Shown: in pieces, positions 35,716 to 45,500 of the stretch
Numbering within the stretch: position 1 is the stretch's first letter
How the letters are laid out: every line of letters begins with the position of its first letter
Source: Bolinopsis microptera
Lineage: Eukaryota; Ctenophora; Tentaculata; Lobata; Bolinopsidae
Assembly (NCBI RefSeq): GCF_026151205.1
Contig: NC_087073.1
Location: 18,938,837-19,002,836 of the forward strand
Length of the DNA: 64,000 bases
Reading direction: 5' to 3'
Notes under the pieces: model-generated
Told to the model about the DNA's origin: nothing
Seen by the model: only the letters and a program-made list of their open reading frames with translations
Databases searched by the model: none
Program-made: the position numbers and the translations under genes

Positions 35716-35937
35716 TTGTTTGAACATGTTAATATCTCTTGTTTGAACATGTTAATATCTCTTTTTTGAACATGATAATATCTCCTGTTTGAACATGATA
35801 ATATCTCTTGTTTGAACATGATAATATCTCTTGTTTGAACATGATAATATCTCTTGTTTGAACATGTTAATATCTCTTGTTTGAACATGTTAATATCTCT
35901 TGTTTGAACATGATAATATCTCTTGTAGGATGTAGCT
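35716..35937 (+). repeat. 23-bp minisatellite, nine copies
   Basis: The unit TTTGAACATG(A/T)TAATATCTCTTG is repeated nine times at an exact 23-bp period (starts near 35719, 35742, 35765 and so on to 35903). Its last copy runs into CTCTTGTAG, which forms the splice acceptor of the likely SGSM 5' exon. Confidence 0.95.
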
Positions 35938-36004
35938 GCCTACTGATCAACACCTCGCACTATGAACGTGGAAACTTCAACAAGCTAAACCTTCCACCTA
36001 TCAG
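35929..36004 (+). other. Possible SGSM 5' untranslated exon
   Basis: A 76-base segment bounded by TCTCTTGTAG and a good GTAATG donor. It would not be in frame with the next exon, which carries its own start codon, so it is best read as 5' UTR. It is supported only by splice signals. Confidence 0.35.
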
Positions 36005-36532
36005 GTAATGTTATTGAGTAGTGTGTTTAGATTGTGACGTCATAGATATTTTTATGAGAGCTACTCAATAAATGAATTGGTACAAATCGTACACGCGTGC
36101 CAGTTTGTTGTGATCGTTCTCTTGTGATAAGATTATCTTCTGTAGAAACACATGGTTGTGCTATTCCTTCTTATGCAAGAGGTTCCTAATTACTATATTG
36201 CGCAATGATTACTTCGTGATGAAATACACAATTTTATAATGCGGCTCTATCCATTAGTGTCACTTGCATTGATCGATAATCTTTGTGCATTCCCATCATA
36301 AAATAACGGTGGCGACTTGCGTCATGACGCGTCATAATATGAACATTTAACGAATCAACTGGAAGGCTTTATCCGATTAATTGTGATACAATAAAATGTT
36401 ATTCATCCATTATCTGCTTGTTGCAATAGCTGTGCCTCTAACATTCTATTGTCACGTTTTCCTGCTTTTACCATATTTTTGAATAAAATTCGCACAGAAG
36501 GGTCACTCTGACCAAGTAAATGTTCCCTCCAG

Positions 36533-39500
36533 ATGGAGGCTGAGCGAGAGCGGCTGCTGAGCCGTCTGAAGAAGGAGATAAAGTTGCTGATGGAGGAGAG
36601 CGTAACAAAGAAGATAATCCACGAGGACAGCTCCACGATAGCTTCCCTCTGTATTGTCCTGGAGCAGTGCCTCATTCACGGGTAAGTAATGCTTCTTCTT
36701 TAAAGAAAGTTTTGAATATTCTTAGATTGATGTCTCTGACATAGTGTGATATTTAGTACCCCTCTCGCCCCTATTCCCTTATATGGTATAATTCATGGAG
36801 ATAATTTGAGTAAAGTTTTGATTCGCACCTTTCAGGTACAAAAAACCGACTGTCTCTCTGTCCAGTCTCCCGATTTCCATGAATGTACTGACATGTCTAG
36901 CCAAACACGATGAAATTGCCGAGAAAACCCTGAAACATGCCAGCTCTAACTTCAGCTACCGAAAAGCGAACAGTTCGGATAACCTTAGCGCTCGATTCAA
37001 GAGCAAGAGTCTGGTGGGACACACCCCGCGTTACAACTGGATCAGAATATCACTGATCGAGAGATCTATTGTGGACCTGGTGAAATCTCTCATGGTTCAC
37101 TGCTTGAAGCTGTACCAGGAGGAGTCCTTGATAAGAAACTATGTTACTGGACATCTTTTTGTGGACTTGTTGAGCGGGTTATCGGCGCTAGATTACACCA
37201 AGACCAAAACACCAGATCACTTTTGGAGTGACCCTCCTGCTGAGGAGCTGATTGAGAGGCGAGCTGCGAAGGGAGACCAGCGTCGGCATCAAAAACACCC
37301 CAACTCCTCTCTGACAGTGTGTACTCCAAGCGCTCTGCACTATGTCACCGACAACGACCCTTCTTCCTGTCACGCTCGCAATCTTGTTCAGTCTCTCTAT
37401 CAGAGCTCAAGTAGCGCTCTTCTCTTTGGTAAAAACAACGTTACGGTACAAAAACCAGAGGGTGACTATCAGACGGGTTATTTGGCACTACATCAGTCCG
37501 GCAAGAACTTCTTCATGAAATGGATGAGCAAGAGGTTACTATTTGTTTTATCTTCAATTTTATAATTAAGGGGGGGTCCAACTACAAAAAATACGAACGC
37601 ACCCCTAAAATTTCAAATTCGTATTCGTATTTTTTCGTATTTTTTCGTATTTTTTACAAATCGTCATTTTGATAAATAGAAGATCACACATCTTCGTAAT
37701 TAATCAGATCTAAGCTCAACTTAGCAGTGAAGAAACATTAAAATAATATGTAAACCATCATGTATCATACATAAAACCTGGGGGTGCAACAACAAAAACG
37801 ATGAACCCACACAAAATTATGAAATTCGCTCCCTTTTTATCGTTTTTTTATTAAAATTTGGGATATATTGTGATCCATTTTATGTTTTATTGGAAATTGG
37901 TCCATTCAATTGGACATATACATTCCATTAGTATGTTTTATGTGTTTTTCCACTGCAGGGGCTAGTATGCTCACTACTAGTTAGAGTTATCATGTACTCC
38001 CAGACCCGAGTGCTTTCGTCTCTTGTGAAATCGATTGTTTCTGCTCATTGATTTTATCCCTGTTACTTGTTATTACTTATTATGTATTAGTACAACACTA
38101 GGTACCGGGTTATATTTTGTGGTCCGGTCTTTAAACATACCATAATATCACTATAGTACACAGCACCTTAAATGTATAGTGGGGGGGGTGTCACGTCCGT
38201 CTATGTCCGCTTGTCTCATAGAATCCAAAAAGGACAGGACATAGGCGGACATAGGCGGACATAGGCGGACATAGACGGACATAGGCGGACATAGGCGGAC
38301 ATTAATGGACACCTAAATTGCTAAATAAAATGTTCAATTTTTCTGTTATAGGGGGGATCATGTTTTTTGTCCGTTCGGTACCCTATATTTTCAAAACGGC
38401 CAAAAAATAGAGCGGACAAAAACGGACAAAAATGGACAAAAACGGACAAAAATGGAAATAACATTTAGATGCTTCCTCCTCCTACTCTTCCTCCTCCTCC
38501 CCCTGGGTCTTCCTGATCTTCCTCAGTCCTCTTCCTCCTCCCCTTCTCAGTCCTCCTACTCCTCCTCCTCGTCCTCAGTCCTCCTCATCAGTCCTCAACA
38601 GTCCTCCTCCTCCCCAGTCCTCCTCCTCCTCCTGAGTCCTCCTCCTGGGTCCTCCTCCTGGGTCCTCCTCCTCCTCTTCATCCTCCTCCTCTTCCTCCTC
38701 AGTCCTCAGTCCTCCTCAGTCCCCCTCCTCCTCCTCCTATTCAGTCCTCCTCCTCCTCCTCCTCCTCCTTCTCAGTCCTCCTCAGTCCTCCTCCTCCTCC
38801 TCCTCCTCTTCCCTCTCAGTCATCCTCCTCAGCCATCCTCCTCAGTCCTCCTCAGTCCTCCTCAGTCCTCCTCCTCAGTCCTCCTCCTCCTGGGTCCTCC
38901 TCCTCCTCTTCATCCTCCTTCTCTTCCTCCTCGGTCCTCAGTCCTCCTCCTCCTGGGTCCTCCTCCTCATCCTTCTCATCAGTCCTCCTCCTCCCCAGTC
39001 CTCTCCCAGTCCCCCTCCTTCTCCTCCTCCTATTCAGTCCTCCTCCTCCTCAGTTCTCCTCAGTCCTCCTTCTCATTTCTCCTAAGTCCTTCTCCTGAGT
39101 CCTCCTCCTGAGTCCTCCTCCTGAGTCCTCCTCCTGATCCTCTTCCTTCTGAGTCCTCCTCCTGAGACCTCCCCCTCCTCCCTCTCAGTCATCCTCCTCA
39201 GTCATCCTCCTCAGCCATCCTCCCCAGCCATCCTCCTCAGCCATCCTCCTCAATACTCCTCAGTCCTCCTCCTTCTCAGTCATCGTCAGTCCTCCTCCTC
39301 AGTCCTCCTGGGTCCTCCTCCTCCTCCTGGGGCCTTTTCCTGGGTCCTCCTCCTGGGTCCTCCTCCTGGGTCCTCCTCCTCCTGGGTCCTCCTCCTCCTG
39401 GGTCTTCCTTCTCCTCCTCAGTCCTTCTCCTCCTCCTCCTCAGTCCTCTTCCTCCTCTTCCTCCTCCTCCTCCCTCTCAGTCATCCTCCTCAGCCATCCT

Positions 39501-42500
39501 CCTCAGTCCTCTTCCTTCTCAGTCCTCCTCAGTCCTCCTCTTGAGTCCTCCTCCTCCTCAGTCATCCTTCTCAGTTCTCCTCCTCCTCCTCCTAGGTCCT
39601 CCTTCTGGGTCCTCCTCCTCCTCCTCCTGATCCTCCTGGGTCTTCCTGATCCTTCTCCTCCCTCTCAGTCATCCTCCTCAGTCATCCTCCTCAGTCATCC
39701 TCCTCAGCCATCCTCCATAGCCATCCTTCTCAGCCATCCTCCTCAGTACTCTTCAGTACTCTTCAGTACTCTTCAGTACTCTTCAGTCCTCAAAATGTTT
39801 GTCCGCTAATGTCCACCAATGTCCGCTAATGTCCACTAATGTCCATCCAAGTCCGCCAATGTCCGTCCGGGTCCGCCAATGTCCGTCCGAGTCCGCCAAT
39901 GTCCGTCCGAGTCCGCCAATGTCCGTCCGAGTCCGCCAATGTCCGTCCGAGTCCGCCAATGTCCGTCCGAGTCCGCCAATGTCCGTCCGTGTCCGCCAAT
40001 GTCCCAAAAAACACGTCCGTTGTCTCATAGAATCCAAAAAGGACAGGACATAGGCGGACATAGACGGACATGACACCCCCCCCTATAGTCAAGTACATTT
40101 GTATCGTGACACATGCTTATTATTGGCTTGAGTCCTCCTCCTCAGTCCTCCTCCTCATCCTAAGTCTTCTTCCTCCTGAGTATTCCTCCTCCTCCTTCTT
40201 CTCCTCCTAAGTCTTCTTCCTCCTGAGTCCTCTGAGTTCTCCTCCTCCTCCTCAGTCCTCCTCCTCCTTCTCATCAGTCCTCTTTCTCCTCCTCTTAAGT
40301 ATTCCTCCTCCTCCTCCTCATCCTCCTCCTCCCCAGTCCTCATCCTCCTCCTCCTTCTCCTCTTCCTTCTCCTCCTCATCAGTCCTCCTCCTCAGTCCTC
40401 TTTATAGTCGTCCTCGTTCTCGTCCTTAGTCCTCCTCCTCCTCCTCCTCCCCCTGAGTCCTTCTCCTGAGTCCTCCGTCTGAGTCCTCCTTCTCATCCTC
40501 CTCCACAGTCCTCTTCCTCCTCCTCAGTCCTCCCCCAGTTCTCCTCCTCCTCAGTCCTCCTCCTCCTCCTCAGTCCTCCTCCTCCTTCCTCAGTCCTCCT
40601 CCTCCTCCTCAGTCCTCCCCCAGTCCTCCTCCTACTCCTCAGTCATCCTCCTCCTCCTCAGTCCTCCTCCTCCTCCTCAGTCCTCCCCCGGACCTCCTCC
40701 TCATCAGTCCTTCCCCAGTCCTCCTCATCCTCCTCATCCTCCTCCTTCTCCTTTTTATCAGTCGGCCTCCTCCTCGTCCTCGCTCTCGTCCTCAGTCCTC
40801 CTCAGTCCTTCTCCTCCTCAGTCATCCCCCCAGTTCTCCTCCCCCTCCTCAGTCCTCGTCCTCAGTTCTCCTCAGTTCTCCTCATAGTCGTCCTCCTCGT
40901 CCTCGTCTTCCTTCTCAGTCCTCCTCGTCTTTAGACCTCCTACTCATCAGTCCTTCCCCAGTCCTCCTCCTCCTCCTCCTTATCCTCCTCCTAAGTCTTC
41001 TTCCTCCTAAGTCTTCTTCCTCCTGAGTCCTCATCCTCCTCCTCCTTCTCCTCTTCCTTCTCCTCCTCATCAGTCTTCCTCCTCAGTCCTCTTCATAGTC
41101 GTCCTCGTTCTCGTCCTTAGTCCTCCTCCTCCTCCTCAGTCCTCCTCCTGAGTCCTCCTCCTCATTCTCCTCCACAGTCATCTTCTTCCTTTTCCGTCCT
41201 CCCCCAGTCCTCATCCTCATCAGTCCTCCCCCGGACCCCCAGTCCTCCTCATCAGTCCTCCCCCAGTCCTCCTCATCAGTCCTCCCCCAGTCCTCCTCCT
41301 CCTTCCCCAGTCCTCCTCCTCATCCTCCTCCTCAGTCTCCTCCTTCTCCTCCTCAGTCCTCCTCCTCCTCAGTCCTCCTCCTCTTCCTACTCCTCAGTCA
41401 TCCTCCTCCTCCTCAGTCCTCCCCCAGACCTCCTCCTCATCAGTCCTTCCCCAGTCCTCCTCCTCCTTCTCCTCCTCCTTCTCCTTCTTATCAGTCGGCC
41501 TCCTCCTCGTCCTTGCTCTCGTCCTCAGTCCTCAGTTCTCCTTGTCCTTAGTTCTCATCCTTTTACTTATCCTCCTCCTCCTCAGTCCTCCCCCAGACCT
41601 CCTCCTCATCAGTCCTTCCCCAGTCCTCCTCCTCCTCCTCCTTATCCTCCTCCTAAGTCTTCTTCCTCCTAAGTCTTCTTCCTCCTGAGTCCTCATCCTC
41701 CTCCTCCTTCTCCTCTTCCTTCTCCTCCTCATCAGTATTTCTCCTCAGTCCTCTTCATAGTCGTCCTCGTTCTCGTCCTTAGTCCTCTTCCTCCTCCTCA
41801 GTCCTCCTCCTGAGTCCTCCTCCTCATTCTCCTCCACAGTCATCTTCTTCCTTTTCCGTCCTCCCCCAGTTCTCATCCTCATCAGTCCTCCCCCAGTCCT
41901 CCTCATCAGTCCTCCCCCAGTCCTCCTCATCAGTCCTCCCCCAGTCCTCCTCCTCCTTCCCCAGTCCTCCTCCTCAGTCCTCCTCCTCAGTCCTCCTCCT
42001 CAGTCCTCCTCCTGAGTCCTCCTCCTCATCCTCCTCCTCAGTCTCCTCCTTCTCCTCCTCAGTCCTCCTCCTCCTCCTCCTCTTCCTACTCCTCAGTCAT
42101 CCTCCTCCTCCTCAGTCCTCCACCAGACCTCCTCCTCATCAGTCCTTCCCCAGTCCTCCTCCTCCTTCTCCTCCTCCTTCTCCTTCTTATCAGTCGGCCT
42201 CCTCCTCGTCCTTGCTCTCGTCCTCAGTCCTCAGTTCTCCTTGTCCTTAGTTCTCATCCTTTTACTTATCCTCTTCCTCCTCAGTCGTCCTCAGTCCTTC
42301 TCCTCCTCAGTCATCCCCCAGTTCTCCTCCCCCTCCTCAGTCCTCGTCCTCAGTCCTCCTCATAGTCGTCCTCGTCGTCCTCGTCTTCCTTCTCAGTCCT
42401 CCTCGTCCTCAGTCCTCCTCGTCTTTAGACCTCCTACTCATCAGTCCTTCCCCAGTCCTCCTCCTCCTTCTCCTTCTTATCAGTTGTCCTCCTCCTCGTC

Positions 42501-45500
42501 CTCGCTTTCGTCCTCAGTCATCAGTCCTCCTCGTCCTTAGTCATCATCCTTTTACTCCTCCTCCTCCTCAGTCCTCCTCAGTCCTTCTCCTCCACAGTCA
42601 TCCCCCCAGTTCTCCTCCCACTCCTCAGTCCTCGTCATCAGTCCTCCTCATAGTCGTCCTCGTCTTCCTTCTCAGTCCTCCTCGTCCTCAGTCCTCCTCG
42701 TCTTTAGACCTCCTCCTCATCAGTCCTTCCCCAGTCCTCCTCCTCCTTCTCCTTCTTATCAGTCGTCCTCCTGCTCCTCCTCAGTCCTCCTCGTCCTTAG
42801 TCCTCATCCTTTTACTCCTCCTCCTCCTCAGTCCTCTTCAGTCCTTCTCCTCCTCAGTCATCCCCCAGTTCTCCTCCCCTCCTCAGTCCTCGTCCTCAAT
42901 CCTCCTCATGGTCCTCACCTGAGTCCTCCTCCTCATCCTCCTCCACAGTCCTCTTCCTCCTCCTGAGTCCTCCCCCAGTCCTCATCCTCCTTCCCCAGTC
43001 CTCCTCAGTCTCCTCCTTCTCCTCCACAGTCATCCTCCCAGTTCTCCTCCCACTCCTCAGTCCTCGTCCTCAGTCCTCCTCATAGTCGTCCTCGTCTTCC
43101 TTCTCAGTCCTCCTCGTCTTTAGACCTCCTCCTCATCAGTCCTTCCCCAGTCCTCCTCCTCCTCCTCCTTCTCCTTCTTATCAGTCGTCCTCCTCCTCCT
43201 CCTCAGTCCTCCTCGTCCTTAGTCCTCATCCTTTTACTCCTCCTCCTCAGTCCTCTTCAGTCCTTCTCCTCCTCAGTCATCCCCCCAGTTCTCCTCCTCT
43301 CCTCAGTCCTCGTCCTCAGTCCTGAGTCCTCATGGTCGTCCTTCTCCTCCTCCTCCTCCCCTTCCTCCTCAGTCCTCCTCCTTCTCCTCCTCCTCCTCCC
43401 CTTCCTCCTCAGTCTTCCTCAGTCCTCCTCCTCTTCCTTTTCCTCCTCCTCCTCAGTCCTCCTCCTCCTCTTCAGGGCATCATGTTTGCGAAAAGTGGAA
43501 GGCTAAAGGTTAACACTTTATCACGGCTCCAACGTTCCAGGACCTCATAACTGGCCTTGAAGGGATGGTTCATTATCTAGTCCAATGTGCAACTAAGTAC
43601 AAGGACTGTGATATTGCTCCCTGGCATTTTGTTTCCGACTCTTGCGAACAATTGTTTGCTTTCCTTCGCACTGGCTTCCACAAAGGACGCCAGACGAACC
43701 TATCGAGTGCTTCGGTTGTGCACGGGGCAGCAAGGAAAAATCGGTGCCTTGAGCTTGATGCGAAAGGCAGCCATCTTGTTGCGCATGACGTTGCACACAC
43801 TCGGGGGAAGACACTGATTCCCGATCCCAACCAAACACGGGTGTACAAGGGCAGAGACACCAGCCTCAAGAAACTTAGGAAAGCACTCAGGGAAGGCATC
43901 GACATGGGGAAGGATATGATTCGTGCTCACAAAAAGCTGTCCGGGTGCGAACTCGATATACCTACTGAACCTGACTGTTACACTCTAGTTGATGATGATG
44001 ACAGGGAAAAGGCTGAGCTTGAGGCTCCCAATGATGATGATGATGAAATGGAGATGTACAACCAGTCAACTGGAGTTCTCACAACCGACGGCCGTTGGTA
44101 CCATGTTGATACTGCTGCTGAGAAGTTCATGAACGACGGTCGGTCATCAATGGCAGGTCATACACGCCAAAGGAGAATCAAAGGCTACAGTATCGCCAGG
44201 GTGTCACTTTCTCAGCCATTTGAATCGCTTGGAAAAGACTGTAAACGTGTATCTGTTGGTGACAAGGGCTGATTGGGCGACATCTGTCCGACAGCAACAT
44301 CTGTCCGAAAGCTGAATTAGGGATTTCGGACAGATGTCGTTGTCGGACAGGAGTCGTGTTTGGCGACATCTGTCCGAAATTTGGATCATATTGTAATTTC
44401 GGTTCACATTCGTATTTCACAAGCTCACATGTAATCTCGTGACGTTCTAAAGCTGATGTGATCGCTTAAGATCTGATCCATCGATACGTGATTGACTAGT
44501 TGAGAACAGGATCGTGCTAGCCGTACCCTAACAAGCTGTCGATCACATCACAGGACATGAGTACATATAGGACAGCAGTATGGAGATCACTTATCGCAAT
44601 CCACAATGGCAACCAATCTTCAGTTTATCCCTGGACGCAAACAAGGCTCGGACAACCCTGTCCTAAATGGCTTCAGATACGTCTTCGACAAGCGAAGAGA
44701 CGACACCTCCTACTGGAAATGTTCGGATTTCCGAAAGGGTTGCAGAGCCCGCATCCGTACCGTGGACAGACAAATGATCACTCCTACTCCTGACCACACT
44801 CACGCTGTCCACCATGCTGAAACGACCGTCCACGTCAGCAAACAGGACTTGAAAAGAAAGGCTTCTGGCGGAGATCAACCAACGAAATACCTCGTATCTG
44901 AAGCAGTCGGTGGATTGGGTTACGAATCTAGAGCAAAGCTTGGCTGCCAGCTATCATCCCTCAACAGAATGGTACAGAGAAGCAGAAAAGCAGCTAACAG
45001 ACACCCTTCTAACCCGAGAGATCTTGGAAACGCTCTCCATTCCTCCAAACTACATCCTCTCCACCGACAACGAACCAATGATGCTCTGGGACTCTGGATG
45101 GGACGAACAGACTCGTCGATCTTTCCTTTGGGGGACTCCTAAGAACGCAGATCATATGGTGGACGCGGAGCATTGGGTAGTCGACGGTACCTTCAAATCC
45201 GCACCTAATCTCTTCCATCAGCTCTTCACAGTGAACTATTGTCCAATTTATCGACATCAAATGAAAATAAACTGTGGTAGTAAACTATGGCTCAGATCAT
45301 ATCTCAAATTGGACATGTTACGTATACAATTTAGCAAGTAACAGTTTAGATCATGTCTCTAATTGGAAATGTGTCGTATTGAAATCAGGTCACAATTTCG
45401 GACAGATGTCGTTTTTTTCTGGTACCCTGATTCGGACAGATGTCGCTGTCGGACAGATGTCGCTGTCGGACAGGAGTCGTGTTACCACAAGGGCTGGTTC

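Larger units (their letters stand above)
38181..40083. mobile_element. 1.9-kb G-run element nested in the 9.9-kb transposon
   Basis: Ends GGGGGGGGTGTCACGTCCGT / reverse complement match over 30 bp with one mismatch. TATAGT is duplicated exactly on both sides (38175-38180, 40084-40089). Subterminal tandem repeats rich in GGACA/TGTCC occur at both ends. A segment starting TGTCTCATAGAATCC is present in the same orientation near both ends (38213 and 40021). The interior is TCC-rich and has no gene. Confidence 0.8.

Noticed and set aside
39838-39998. CRISPR-like array of 20-bp repeats
   Set aside because: The repeats are contiguous without unique spacers, lie inside a transposon end and in a eukaryotic genome; this is a minisatellite. 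The same holds for the 23-bp repeat at 35716-35937.
38452-43550. Several Ser/Leu/Pro-rich or Arg/Glu-rich ORFs, up to 219 codons
   Set aside because: All arise from the TCC-rich polypyrimidine array; frames exist because the repeat lacks stop codons.
43573-43930. Minus-strand ORFs opposite the transposon gene
   Set aside because: Shadows of the plus-strand frame, with no domain of their own.
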